Source: Candidatus Rifleibacteriota bacterium (GTDB lineage: Bacteria; Muiribacteriota; Ozemobacteria; Ozemobacterales; Ozemobacteraceae). From it: 64,000 nucleotides of DNA. A program made the translations under genes and the position numbers. Of the stretch, positions 41,362-51,200 are shown in pieces; the stretch's first letter is position 1; each line of letters starts with the position of its first letter. Below the pieces are notes generated by a model. It made no database searches. It was not told the origin of the DNA and worked only from the letters and a program-made list of their open reading frames with translations. Location of the stretch: positions 107,438 through 171,437 of the forward strand of contig JAAYVD010000126.1 of NCBI GenBank assembly GCA_012517355.1, written 5' to 3'.

Positions 41362-42996
41362 TCAGGGGGCCCGGTGCAACCCTTCGAACCGAAGCCGCTC
41401 CCCGCGGACCGCCTCTCCTGTCGGCCCCAGCGGCGCGGCGGGGAGGTTCAGCGTGGTCGCCACCATCTCCTCGAGCGCGGCGGCCGACAGGTCGGTGCCG
41501 TGGCCCCGGATCACCCCGAGGGGGTCGACGGTCAGCGCGACCGGCAGCCGTTGACCGGCCGGCAGGGATTCTTCCAGGATGGTCAGCCCCAGGCGCGGGG
41601 GGGGCGGGGCGACGGCAGGAACCGCCACGAACAGTTCGAGCACGGTGAGGGGAACCGTGCGCCGGGCCAGGGCCCAGCGGCGGAAGCCGGCCAGAGCCGC
41701 CTCGTTCGCGGGGGCGGCGGCCTGGGGGAACAGGCCGATCAGGCCGGGCTTTCCCTGCAGCAGGGTTCGTATCGGCCCGACGCGGCCGTCAGCCCCGCGA
41801 ACCCGCCACCCGGCCGCGGATTGGCCAGGTGACAAACTCACCGGCTCCCCGGGCTGGCCGGCCAGCCGCAGCGACGGGGTGGTCGCCCCGCCCAGCAGGG
41901 TCACGGCCAGCTCCTCCGACGGTTCCGAATCGCCGGCCGCGTTGCGGGCCTTGACGGTCATGCTCGCCGTGTCGCCGGGGTTGAACCCGCTCGTCAGGCG
42001 GACGGAGGTGGCGGGCGCCGAGGCGTTGGCGACATGCCATTCGCCGTCGCGGAAGACCTGGGTGGATTCCGCGCCGGCGACGAGTTTCCAGTTCAGGACG
42101 AAGGAGGTCGAGCCGATCTCGGTGGCCCAGGGCTTGTCGGGGGCGGCCGGCTTCAGCAGGACGGTTACCTCGTTGGAGAATTCGGAATCACCCGTGGCGT
42201 TGCGGGCGGCCACCTTGGCGCGCGCCGTCAGCCCCGCCGGGCAGCCGGTGACCAGGACGGTGGTGGTGGTGGCGGGGACGACAGCGAAGGGTTCCCCGTT
42301 GCGGTAGACCGAGTAGCAGGCCGCGCCGTCGACTTCCGTCCAGCGGATGCGGAAGCTGGTGGAGCCGATCTCTCCAGCCACCACCTCGATGTTGGGGGCT
42401 GGGGGCTTCAACTGGACCCAGACCCCTGTCGACGGGGCGGAGGGCGAGGACGGGTTGAGGGCGACCACGTGGACGGTCAGCGAGGCGCCGGGGGTGAAGG
42501 GGCCCAGGACCAGGCTCTGCGGGGCGTCTCCCGTGGCGGCGACCGTGGTCAGGAGCTCCCCGGGGTGCCGCCAGATCTGGTACTGGGTGGCGGTGGGCAC
42601 CGGGGCCCAGGTCAGCCGGAAGGTGGTCGAGGTGACCTCGGTGGCGTACACCGGGTCGGGCGTGGCGGGCCCCATCAGCACGAGGGTCGCCGAGGAGACG
42701 CCCAGGACGTGGCCGTCGTGGTAGGTCACCACCTCGACCTTCACCTGGGTGCCGGGCCGGCGACTGCCGACGGTCACCGCGGTGGCAAATTGCGAGATCG
42801 CGTACAAGGCGTGGTCGACCCGAACCTGGTAGTGCGTTTGCGGGGAGAACTGGGCGTAGGCGACCCAGCTGACCGTGAACGAGGTGGGGCCGATGTCCGA
42901 AACGGTGGGGGCGGACAGATGGTCGACCGGGGGGGCGGCCCATGCGGGGTTTCCCCAGGTGGCCAACAGCAGCAACAGGCCGGCGAGGATCCTCAT
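41362..42996 (-). CDS. Secreted fibronectin-III protein with degenerate redoxin-like end
   Basis: A 544-residue exported protein with signal peptide (MRILAGLLLLLATWGNPAWA). Four FN3-like domains follow (starting near 26, 118, 205 and 297; each with TSFTVSW / STTFRLTW / STSFRIRW / STSFVLNW). From about 395 the C-terminus has a GLIGLFPQAAAPANEAALAGF.. segment and RLPVALTVDPLGVIRGHGTD, which fits a thioredoxin/TlpA-like fold, but the CxxC is missing. Function is unknown; adhesion or binding in the envelope is likely. ATG 42996 follows a short G-rich leader. It is located 57 bp downstream of an FHA protein gene on the same strand. Confidence 0.75.
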   Translation of the reverse strand: MRILAGLLLLLATWGNPAWAAPPVDHLSAPTVSDIGPTSFTVSWVAYAQFSPQTHYQVRVDHALYAISQFATAVTVGSRRPGTQVKVEVVTYHDGHVLGVSSATLVLMGPATPDPVYATEVTSTTFRLTWAPVPTATQYQIWRHPGELLTTVAATGDAPQSLVLGPFTPGASLTVHVVALNPSSPSAPSTGVWVQLKPPAPNIEVVAGEIGSTSFRIRWTEVDGAACYSVYRNGEPFAVVPATTTTVLVTGCPAGLTARAKVAARNATGDSEFSNEVTVLLKPAAPDKPWATEIGSTSFVLNWKLVAGAESTQVFRDGEWHVANASAPATSVRLTSGFNPGDTASMTVKARNAAGDSEPSEELAVTLLGGATTPSLRLAGQPGEPVSLSPGQSAAGWRVRGADGRVGPIRTLLQGKPGLIGLFPQAAAPANEAALAGFRRWALARRTVPLTVLELFVAVPAVAPPPPRLGLTILEESLPAGQRLPVALTVDPLGVIRGHGTDLSAAALEEMVATTLNLPAAPLGPTGEAVRGERLRFEGLHRAP

Positions 42997-43053
42997 GGCA
43001 ACCCGTCCTTTCGGTGGCGTCCCCCCCTTTGTCGGCCGTTGGCGGGGTTCACC

Positions 43054-45120
43054 TTAGCCGTGACCGATGCCCACCCCGAACAACCAGAAGACCACCATCG
43101 AAACGATGGAGAGAGGGAGACCGACCGCCAGGAAGACGCCCACTCCCAGGAGGGCCGCCTTCCCCCAGCCGGTGCCGCCCGCCCCGCGGATCGCGGTGAT
43201 CCCGGTCAGCAGGCCCCACATGGCCAGCGGCCCGCCGACGAGGGGCAGGATGTTCGCCACCATGGGGAGCTGGGCCAGGGCCAGGGCCCGGGCCCAGCCG
43301 AGGAGGGTCGGCCGCCGTTCGGTGAACCGGTTCCCGGCGTGGAACAGCAGGGCGGCCATGCCCGCGAACCCGGCCAGGAAGAGCACGATGTAGGCGATCT
43401 GGATGACGGAGGAAAAGGCCGCCATGACGATCTTGCCGTAGAGCAGGGCGTTGACGGCCAGCAGGACGGCGCCGGGAATGGTCCAGGCGCCATCCTCGGC
43501 CACCAGGCGGTAGGCCTCCGGATCCAGTTGCATGGCCCGTTTGACCACTTCGATCATCTGGGGCGAGATGACCACCCCCTGGCCGCCGGCGACCGCCCCG
43601 GGCGCCAGCGCGACCGCAGCACCCGCCACGGGCTGTTCCTCGGGGGTCGGACCGACCGACCCCGGGTGGGCCACCGGGTGGGAAGCCGCGGCCGCCGCGT
43701 ATTCCCCCACGGGTGCGGCGGCCCACGGGGAAGGGGCGGAGCCCGGGACCTGGACTGGGGCGGGGCGGGGTGGTTCGCCGTCCTGCCAGGCCTTGCCGTC
43801 GTGGAAGAGCCATTTTCCGGTGTGCGGGGAGATCTGCCACCAGCGGCCCTGGTCGTCGCAATGGCGAAGGTTGTTCACCTGGTCGGCGAACTCCTGCGCC
43901 GACAGGGTGCCCTGGCTCTTTCGTTCGGCCAGCTGGCGGTAGCCGGCTTCGATCCCGGCATAGGGATCGGACTGGACCGGAACAGCCGCCACCGGGGCGG
44001 CGACCGGGGCCGGGGCCACCGCGGCAACGGGGGCGGCCCCCGCGACGATGGCCGGGCCGAAGGCGGTCGTCTGGCCGTCGGTCTGGCGACCGCAGCCCTC
44101 GCAGAACCGGCTTTGGGGCGGAAGGGAGCGGCCGCACCCGGGGCAGGTTCCGGGCGCGGGGGCCGACCCGGCCGCGGGGTTTGCCCCGGCGATCGGCTCG
44201 GGCGCGAGCTTCGGCTCAACGATCGGTTCGGGCTGGGGTTTCGGCTCGGCGGCCGGCTCAGGCGAAGGCTTCGCATCGGGCGGGGGTTTCACCTCGGCGG
44301 CCGGCGCGGGCGCGGGTGTCGCTTCAAGCGGGGGTCTCACCTCGGCAGCCGGCGCGGGCGCGGGTGTCGCTTCAAGCGGGGGTCTCACCTCGGCAGCCGG
44401 CGCGGGCGCGGGTGTCGCTTCGGGCGGGGGTTTCACTTCAGCGATCGGCTCGGGCGCGGGCTTCGCTTCGGGCGCGGGTTTCGGCTCGGCGATCGGTTCA
44501 GGCTCGGGTTTCACCATGGCGACCGATTCGGGCGGGGGGTTCGGCTCAACGATCGGCTCGGGATGAAGCTTCGGCTCGGCGACCGGTTCGGGCGTGGGTT
44601 TCGCCTCGGGCGTGGGCTTCACATCAGGGGTCGGCGAGGCGGCCGGCGGTTCCTGTGGCCCATCTCTTTTCGCGTCGGGCGATAGGGCATCCAGGCCGGG
44701 GGGGAGGACTTCCGACACCGGGATCTCCTCCGGTTCCGGCCTGGCGGAACCCGGGGCGGCCTCCGACTCGCGCCTGGCCTGTTCGTGCAGGGCCTCGAGG
44801 ACCGAGAACCCTCCGACGATCGTCTGGGCGAGAATCGCCGGCACCTCGACCGTGTAGACCACGTCACCGAACTGGACCCGGTCCCCGGTCCGCAGCGGAG
44901 TGGGGCCGGTGAGGCGGGTGCCGTTGACGAAGGTCCCGTTGGAACTGCCCAGGTCGACCACCACCAGGCCGCCCTCGCCCCGTTCGAACCGGGCGTGCTT
45001 GCGGCTGACCCGGGGGCTCTCCAACACCAGCGCGCACTCCGGGGTACGGCCGACCAGATACGGCAACTCGGTGATCTCGAGGCGCTTTCCTCCGGCCTCG
45101 GTGAGGGTCAGCTGGATCAT
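43054..45120 (-). CDS. FHA / zinc-ribbon / Yip1-like membrane protein
   Basis: A 688-residue multidomain protein. It has an FHA phosphothreonine-binding domain (about 1-95; LVGRTPECALVLESPRVSRKHARFE, DLGSSNGTFVNG) and a 220-residue Pro/Glu/Ala-rich linker with 16-residue repeats. A zinc ribbon CPGCGRSLPPQSRFCEGCG follows, then a segment YRQLAERKSQGTLSAQEF..WWQISPHTGKWLFHDGKAW found in other FHA/Yip proteins. The C-terminal Yip1-like membrane domain has five helices. It would sense Ser/Thr phosphorylation at the inner membrane. ATG 45120 with GGGAGGAAG just upstream was chosen; the promoter is at 45246-45274. Confidence 0.85.
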   Translation of the reverse strand: MIQLTLTEAGGKRLEITELPYLVGRTPECALVLESPRVSRKHARFERGEGGLVVVDLGSSNGTFVNGTRLTGPTPLRTGDRVQFGDVVYTVEVPAILAQTIVGGFSVLEALHEQARRESEAAPGSARPEPEEIPVSEVLPPGLDALSPDAKRDGPQEPPAASPTPDVKPTPEAKPTPEPVAEPKLHPEPIVEPNPPPESVAMVKPEPEPIAEPKPAPEAKPAPEPIAEVKPPPEATPAPAPAAEVRPPLEATPAPAPAAEVRPPLEATPAPAPAAEVKPPPDAKPSPEPAAEPKPQPEPIVEPKLAPEPIAGANPAAGSAPAPGTCPGCGRSLPPQSRFCEGCGRQTDGQTTAFGPAIVAGAAPVAAVAPAPVAAPVAAVPVQSDPYAGIEAGYRQLAERKSQGTLSAQEFADQVNNLRHCDDQGRWWQISPHTGKWLFHDGKAWQDGEPPRPAPVQVPGSAPSPWAAAPVGEYAAAAASHPVAHPGSVGPTPEEQPVAGAAVALAPGAVAGGQGVVISPQMIEVVKRAMQLDPEAYRLVAEDGAWTIPGAVLLAVNALLYGKIVMAAFSSVIQIAYIVLFLAGFAGMAALLFHAGNRFTERRPTLLGWARALALAQLPMVANILPLVGGPLAMWGLLTGITAIRGAGGTGWGKAALLGVGVFLAVGLPLSIVSMVVFWLFGVGIGHG
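44295..44440 (-). repeat. 48-bp in-frame direct repeats inside the FHA gene
   Basis: Two exact and one diverged 48-bp units encode 16-residue repeats of the AEVRPPLEATPAPAPA type. Flanking sequence carries older, shorter PEP-type units. Confidence 0.75.
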
Positions 45121-45245
45121 CTCTTCCTCCCGATGGATCGCCCGGTTTCCGGTCGGGGAAACAACCCCGCGGATCACCTGCGGGCAAGGGCTGGCGGAAC
45201 TCCGACCATCCGCAGCCCACCACACCGCCGGCCTGGGCCCTGCCC

Positions 45246-45274
45246 AGTATATTCAGAGCGGTCATCACGGTCAA
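45246..45274 (-). promoter_or_regulatory. sigma70-like promoter of the FHA gene
   Basis: TTGACC (45274-45269), 17 bp, TATACT (45251-45246). The -35 is 3 bp from the inverted-repeat element at 45278. The leader is about 120 nt. Confidence 0.75.
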
Positions 45275-45277
45275 ACG

Positions 45278-45428
45278 AGACTTCAGCCCTTCGACGGAAA
45301 CCTGGAAGGCAAAAGGGGAACAGGGGGAGACGTGGCAAGGGGAGTCGCCAGCCCGACCGGCGAAAGCAGAACCGATTGGGTGGATGAGGAATGAGAGACG
45401 GAAGCGTCAGTCGGGATGCTGGAGGGTC
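45278..45428 (+). repeat. MITE-like inverted-repeat element, copy B
   Basis: A diverged 151-bp copy: left end AGACTTCAGCCCTTCGACGG, right end CAGTCGGGATGCTGGAGGGTC. It shares GGGGAGTCGCCAGC, GGTGGATGA and the terminal pattern with copies A and C. Confidence 0.6.
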
Positions 45429-45472
45429 GGTCAAACCACCATCTCCCACCCAGGATCCTCGACAGGTATGCC

Positions 45473-45501
45473 TTGACGGAACCTTCATGACAGGCTATGG
45501 T
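45473..45501 (+). promoter_or_regulatory. sigma70-like promoter of the ZIP-ankyrin operon
   Basis: TTGACG (45473-45478), 17 bp, TATGGT (45496-45501). Confidence 0.65.
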
Positions 45502-45556
45502 GCAGACAGATTGCCGGTTCCGGTCGTCGACCGGCCCGGGAAAGGGAAACCCGCCC

Positions 45557-46369
45557 ATGCCGATCTGGTTCGTCACCCTCCATCCCGTTGTCCAGGCCCT
45601 CCTGGGTACGCTTTTCACCTATGGGATGACCGCCGCCGGCGCGGCGGTGGTCTTCCTGCAACGCGAGTTCGACCGCAAACTCCTCGATGTCATGCTCGGG
45701 TTCGCGGGCGGGGTCATGATCGCCGCCAGTTTCTGGTCGCTGCTCAACCCGGCCCTGGAGATGTCACGACATCTGGCGGTTCCCCAATGGTTCCCGGCCG
45801 CGGTCGGGTTCCTGCTCGGCGGGGCCTTCCTGCGCCTCATCGACTACTTCCTTCCCCATCTGCATCCTGGAATGCCCGAAGAGACCACCGAGGGCATCAA
45901 GACCACCTGGCAACGCAGCGTGTTGCTGGTGCTGGCCATCACCCTCCACAACATTCCCGAGGGGCTGGCGGTGGGGGTCGCGTTCGGAGCGGTTGGGGCC
46001 GGCCTGCCCGAGGCGTCCCTGGCCGGGGCGGTCAGCCTGGCCCTGGGCATCGGCCTGCAGAACTTCCCCGAAGGGCTGGCCGTTTCCGTCCCCCTTCGCC
46101 GCGAAGGCCTGAGCGCCCGGGAAAGCTTCTTCTACGGCCAGCTCTCGGGCCTGGTCGAGCCCGTGGCGGCCGTCCTCGGGGCGGCCACGGTCGTGTTCGT
46201 CCAGCCGATCCTGCCCTATGCCCTGGCCTTCGCGGCGGGCGCCATGATCTACGTGGTGGTCGAGGAGGTCGTTCCCGAATCGCAGCAGAGCGGAAACGGC
46301 GACCTGGCCACGACCGGGCTGATGCTGGGCTTCACCGCCATGATGATCCTCGACGTGGCTTTCGGATGA
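45557..46369 (+). CDS. ZIP family metal transporter (ZupT-like)
   Basis: A 270-residue ZIP transporter that takes up divalent metals such as zinc or iron. Eight helices are visible. The metal-site motifs are [17 protein letters not shown] in the fourth helix and [16 protein letters not shown] in the fifth; the latter has Asn in place of the usual His-adjacent residue, as in ZupT. The histidines between helices 3 and 4 (FLPHLHPG) fit the variable loop. ATG 45557 was chosen by homology; no strong ribosome site is seen. Its stop overlaps the start of the ankyrin gene (ATGA). Confidence 0.93.
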   Translation: MPIWFVTLHPVVQALLGTLFTYGMTAAGAAVVFLQREFDRKLLDVMLGFAGGVMIAASFWSLLNPALEMSRHLAVPQWFPAAVGFLLGGAFLRLIDYFLPHLHPGMPEETTEGIKTTWQRSVLLVLAITLHNIPEGLAVGVAFGAVGAGLPEASLAGAVSLALGIGLQNFPEGLAVSVPLRREGLSARESFFYGQLSGLVEPVAAVLGAATVVFVQPILPYALAFAAGAMIYVVVEEVVPESQQSGNGDLATTGLMLGFTAMMILDVAFG

Positions 46370-48120
46370 CCCCCGCCGACCAACCGCCGAACCCCGCTCC
46401 TGACCCGGAGTCCCCCGCCGGAACCCCTCCCGGACGGGCCCCTGCCACCCCCGGATCGGCTTCTCCACTAGTGCCAGCGGGCCCTTCCGTGGTCGAGGTT
46501 CCCCCTCCCGAGGCACCTGCGGCAGGAGCCTCCCCTGGCTTGGCCAGCCACGACGACCTTCCTCCGCCGACGCACGACGCGACTTCCACCACCCCCCTCG
46601 CGCCCCCCGCACCACCCGAGGCGGCGGCGGTTCCGTCCCCCGCCCCGCCGCCACCTTCCCCCCCACCTCCTGAGACCCCGTCTCCGGCGGCTCCCCCACC
46701 CTCCCCGCCGCCCCTCGCCCTGGCCAAGGAGGTCACCACCGCCCCTCCCCCACCCGACCCCGACGCCCCGCCCCGGCTGACCGGCCGCGAGCCCGCCTGG
46801 CCGCCTCTGCATATGGCCGCCCGTGATGGCGACCTGAAGCGGGTGCAGGCCTTCCTCCAGGAAGGGCATTCCCCCCTGGCCCCTGATTCCATGGGCAACA
46901 CCGCGCTCCACCGCGGTGCCGAGTCGGGACGGGTCGAGGTCGTACAGGCCCTGCTGCAGGCAGGGGTCCCCCCCGGGGCGCGCAACCGCCTGCTGGAAAC
47001 CCCCCTCCATCTCGCCGCACTGGACGGCCACGCCGACGTGGTGCGCACCCTGCTGGCGCAGGGAGCCCCCGCCGGCCCCGTCGACCGTTACGGCGACTCC
47101 CCCCTCCATTTCGCCGCCGAACAGGGCTGGGCCGAGGTCGTCGGCCTGCTTCTCGAGGCCGGCGCCGCCCCCGACCTCGCCGACCAGTTCGGCGGCACCG
47201 CCCTCCACCGCGCCGCCGCCTACGGCCAGCCCGAGGTGGCCAGCCTGCTGCTGCAGGCCGGGGCGGCCGTCGATGCCCCCGATTTCCAGGGCCTGACCCC
47301 GCTCCACAAGGCCTCCGCCAAAGGGTTCGAGACGGTCGTCCGGCTCCTCCTCGACCGCGGGGCCGATCGCGAGCGGCCCGACCTGTTCGGCAACACCCCC
47401 CTGCACCGCGCCGCCATGGAGGGCCACGCCGAGGTGGTCGACACCCTCCTGAAGGGCGGGGCCAACGTCTCGGCCACCGCCCACGACGGGCTGACCGCCC
47501 GCCAGAAGGCCGAGGCGGCGGGGAGCGACGCGGTCCAGACCCTGCTGCGCGGGTGCGAGGAGACCTTCCTCAAGTCCATTCCCGCGAAGCCGAAACGGGG
47601 CGGCAAGCCGGCCACCCTGTCCGACGACCAGGCCCTGCTGCGCGAGCTGGAGGCGGCGGAGGGGAAAGGAAAGGGCGGCCAAGCCCCCGGCTGGTTCGAA
47701 ACCCTGCGCCAGTTCTACTACTCCCTCGGTCCGGCCCAGGAATTCCACGATGCCGCCGGCCGCGGAGCCACCAACCGCGTCCGCGTCCTGCTCCGCGAAC
47801 ACCCCGGGCTGGTCAACCTCGCCGACCCCGACTCCTTCCAGGAGACCGCTTTGCACAAGGCCGCCCGGCGCAACTACCTTCCCCTCGCCACCCTTCTCCT
47901 GGACAACGGTGCCGACATCGACCGCACCGCCGCTGACGGCTGGACCGCCCTGCACCGGGCCGCCTTCGACAACCGCCCCCGCCTCGTCGAGCTCCTGCTG
48001 GAGCGCGGGGCCAACCCCGACCTGCGCGACAGCCGGGGGGACACCGCGCTGATGAAGGCCCGCGCCCGGGGCAATCTCCAGATCATCGAACTCCTGATGC
48101 AGCGAGGATCCAGGGGTTGA
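46366..48120 (+). CDS. Ankyrin-repeat protein with Pro-rich N-terminus
   Basis: A 584-residue protein. Residues 1-135 are Pro/Ala-rich and disordered. From about 140 there are eight consecutive ankyrin repeats ([44 protein letters not shown] and others), a linker of about 75 residues with a Lys-rich patch, then about four more ([41 protein letters not shown]..). It has no signal peptide. It probably binds protein partners. The start at 46366 overlaps the ZIP stop, so the two are coupled. The operon link suggests a role in regulating the transporter, but that is inference. Confidence 0.85.
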   Translation: MTPADQPPNPAPDPESPAGTPPGRAPATPGSASPLVPAGPSVVEVPPPEAPAAGASPGLASHDDLPPPTHDATSTTPLAPPAPPEAAAVPSPAPPPPSPPPPETPSPAAPPPSPPPLALAKEVTTAPPPPDPDAPPRLTGREPAWPPLHMAARDGDLKRVQAFLQEGHSPLAPDSMGNTALHRGAESGRVEVVQALLQAGVPPGARNRLLETPLHLAALDGHADVVRTLLAQGAPAGPVDRYGDSPLHFAAEQGWAEVVGLLLEAGAAPDLADQFGGTALHRAAAYGQPEVASLLLQAGAAVDAPDFQGLTPLHKASAKGFETVVRLLLDRGADRERPDLFGNTPLHRAAMEGHAEVVDTLLKGGANVSATAHDGLTARQKAEAAGSDAVQTLLRGCEETFLKSIPAKPKRGGKPATLSDDQALLRELEAAEGKGKGGQAPGWFETLRQFYYSLGPAQEFHDAAGRGATNRVRVLLREHPGLVNLADPDSFQETALHKAARRNYLPLATLLLDNGADIDRTAADGWTALHRAAFDNRPRLVELLLERGANPDLRDSRGDTALMKARARGNLQIIELLMQRGSRG

Positions 48121-48181
48121 CGAAGGGCGGGAGCGGCTCTCCGGCCCCCCCGTCGACGAACGCCTCGGACCAGAGCACGGC

Positions 48182-48202
48182 TCCAGGGTTGATCACCCTG
48201 GA
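48182..48202. terminator. Hairpin between convergent genes
   Basis: TCCAGGGT (48182-48189) pairs perfectly with ACCCTGGA (48195-48202) around a 5-nt loop, in the gap between the ankyrin gene and the convergent lipoprotein gene. It has no T-run, so it is terminator-like only. Confidence 0.4.
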
Positions 48203-48291
48203 AGGGCGCCCGGCCTGCCGCCACGCGCCGATGAGCGCCACGAACCGGAGCAAGGGGCGGCACCAGGTGCCCCCCCGGGGGCGCGCCCGAC

Positions 48292-51200
48292 CTACCGCCG
48301 CTCGTCGACGAACCAGGCGCGCACGGGGGCGGTCAGGTTGGTGATCTGCAACTCCACCGTGCCGCCCGTCGAGACTCGCCGGAAGAAGCCCATGCCGCCG
48401 GCGGGAACCGTGGCATCCGTTCCCGGCGCGGCGGCGGCCTCGTCGACGGGAACCCCCGGCCAGGTGACCTCACCGTAGGTGCCGGCCAGGTCGAGGCCGC
48501 GGAGTCCGTATTCCACCGCCCCGGAGGTATTCCAGCGGTTCAGCAGGAGACTGACGGCGAACCGGCCCAGCACCAGGCCGAACGGTTCCTTCGCCAGGGT
48601 GGCGACGTTGGTCCGACCCACCGCCGCGGTCTGCACCAGCTGACGGGTGGCCTCGCGGGTGGTCGTCGCGTAGCGGCCGCCCTCGGCCAGGAACCGCGCG
48701 AACAGGTAACTCAGCCCGTAACTCGGTGCGCCGCTCCAGGACGTCACCGAGAGGTTCCGCAACCCCTGGAGGGAGAGCCTGACCGCCGCGGCCAGGCGCT
48801 GGTTGCCCTGGGCGGGGCCGTAGCCGCAGATCTCCTCGGCCAGTTGCGCGATCCCCTCGCTCAGCCAGGTCTCCTCGACGACACCCGCGGCCGCCCGCGC
48901 CCGCTTTTCCCAATACTGCACCAGGTGGGCATACTCGTGGGCGACCGCGCCCTTCTGGCTGCCCGCATCGGCGGTGAACCGCACGTACAGCATCTTCCGC
49001 TGGTTGCTCTCGCGGAGGGCGGGGTCGCCTGGGTTGACCAGGAACAGGTCGGCCGCGTTGAACAGGCCGAACATCTGCGGGTGCAGCGCATCGGTGAGCA
49101 GGATGGTGAGCCGGGCGTCGTTGTCGGGCCCGAGGGGCGGTTCCGTCCCCAGGTAGTCGCCCAGCCGCGGCCGGACCACCTCCTCCAGCCAGCCCCGCAT
49201 CTCGGTGATGGTGGTGAAGTCCCGCAGCGGCACCCGCCGGTCGACGTAGACCAGGGTGCGGTCGGTGGCGCCCCAGCAGACCGCCTCCACCTTGTTGAGT
49301 GGGTAGGCCGTGGTGGTCGCCAGCCCCTCAAAGGCCGGAACGAAGAAGGTGCGGAGGGACCCCACCTCGGGGGCCGCCACCGCGACCGCCGCCCGCAGGG
49401 GAAGCACCGGCAGGGGCAGGCGGCTTTCGATCTCGCGAAAAGCCGCTTCAGGAGCGGATGACCGGGCGGCGGCAAGGGCGGCGACCGGCGCGGGGGCGGC
49501 CCGGTCACCGACGATGGTCAAGGTGGCGGTGGCGTCCTCGCCCACCACGGCCACCCGCACCGTCTTCCCCCAAGGCAGGGCGGGCACGCTCACCGCGAGG
49601 GTCTCGCCGGCGGCGGCGGCGAGGGCGAATCCCGCCGATCGCAGGCCGGAAGGCACGGGCAGGTCGGCCACCGCCGTGAACCCGAACGTCCGGCCGGTGG
49701 TCAGGAGGTTGTCCGCCAGGTCGCGCATCCGGTTGGCCGCCAGGCTGATCACGTGATAGGAACCGGTCGCCCAGAACGCATCGGGAAAGATCCGGACCTC
49801 CGAGGGGGAATCCCACACGTAGGTGAACCCCACGGGCGGGGATGCCGTCACGCTTTGGCCGTCCTCGACCGTCGCCCGTTTCATGGGCTCGCTGAAGACC
49901 AGGTCGATCGAGCGGTTCAGGGCCACTCCCGTGGCTCCCGAGGCCGGCTGCACCGACACCAGGGTCGGGGCCTTGTCGTCGAGGGTGGTGGCCGTGGTGA
50001 ACCGCCAGACAGGCGACAACGTGTCGCCCCCGCGTCCGTCGTGGGCCACCACCTGCCACTGGTAGACCTGGCCGGCCGCCAGACCGACCGGGAGGCTCCA
50101 CCAGGCGTTGGGGACGCCTCGCACCGCCACCATCACCGGCGGCGAGGCGGGATCGAGCAGCAGGTCGAAGGTCAGCGGGTCGCCGTCGGGATCGGTGACC
50201 GTCCAGGCCAGCAGCGGCTGGGTGGCCACCTGGGTGGCCCCGTCGGCGGGGGAAGGGGCCCCGGCGAAGACGGGGGCTCCGTTGGCGGGGGTCCTGGTTC
50301 GGAACGACCAGACGGCCGGCTGGGGATTCACCGCGCCCTTGCCATCGCGCACCACCACCTGCCAGTAGTAGGTGGTGTTGGGCGCGAGGCCCGACACGGC
50401 GACGTTGGGACTGACCAGGTCCTTGCCAACCTGGGCCAGGGGGGCGGCCTTTCCCAGGTAGACATCGAACAGCAGGGGATCGCCGTCGGGGTCGGTGGCC
50501 GTCCAGGCCAGGCGCGGGCTCAGATCGATGCCAGTGGCCCCGTCGGCGGGCGAGGCGGGCTGGGGGGCATCGGGAGCCCGGTTGGGGGTTCCGAAGGTGT
50601 CGAACCGCCAGACATCGCCGGCGGCCACCCCGCCACGGCCATCGCGGGCGACGACCCGCCAGTAGTACCGCCGGCCGGATTCCAGGCCGGTCAGGACACC
50701 CGCCGCGGCGGTGGTCGTGGTGGCCAGGGCCAGCCGCTCGCTCGTGGTGCCGAGCCAGATCTCATAGGAAAGCGCATCGCCGGGGTCGGGATCGCCTCCG
50801 GTCCAGGCCAGCCGCAGGTTGGGCAGCTGGTTGACGGCCAGGTCGGACGGCAGAGGGTAGAGCGGGGGGTTGGGCGGCCGGTTGGTCCCGTCGCCGGTCG
50901 AGAACCGCCAGGTCGGATTGTTCTGGCTGACCCCTCCGTACGGGTCGCGGCAGACCACCTGCCAGAAGTAGGTGGTGTACGGGGCCAGGCCGGTCACTTC
51001 CCAGGCCGGTTTCATCGCGAAACTGGCGATGGTGGCCAGGGAACTGCCCGACGAGGCGAACCGGACCTCGTAGGTCAGGGGGTCGCCGTCCGGGTCTTCC
51101 GCGGCCCAGGTCAACACCACGCTGCTCCCCTGGTTCTCCGCGCCATCGGCCGGGTAGGGCCGGGAAGCGGCCAGCGGCAGGCGGTTGCCCGGGTTGGGCA

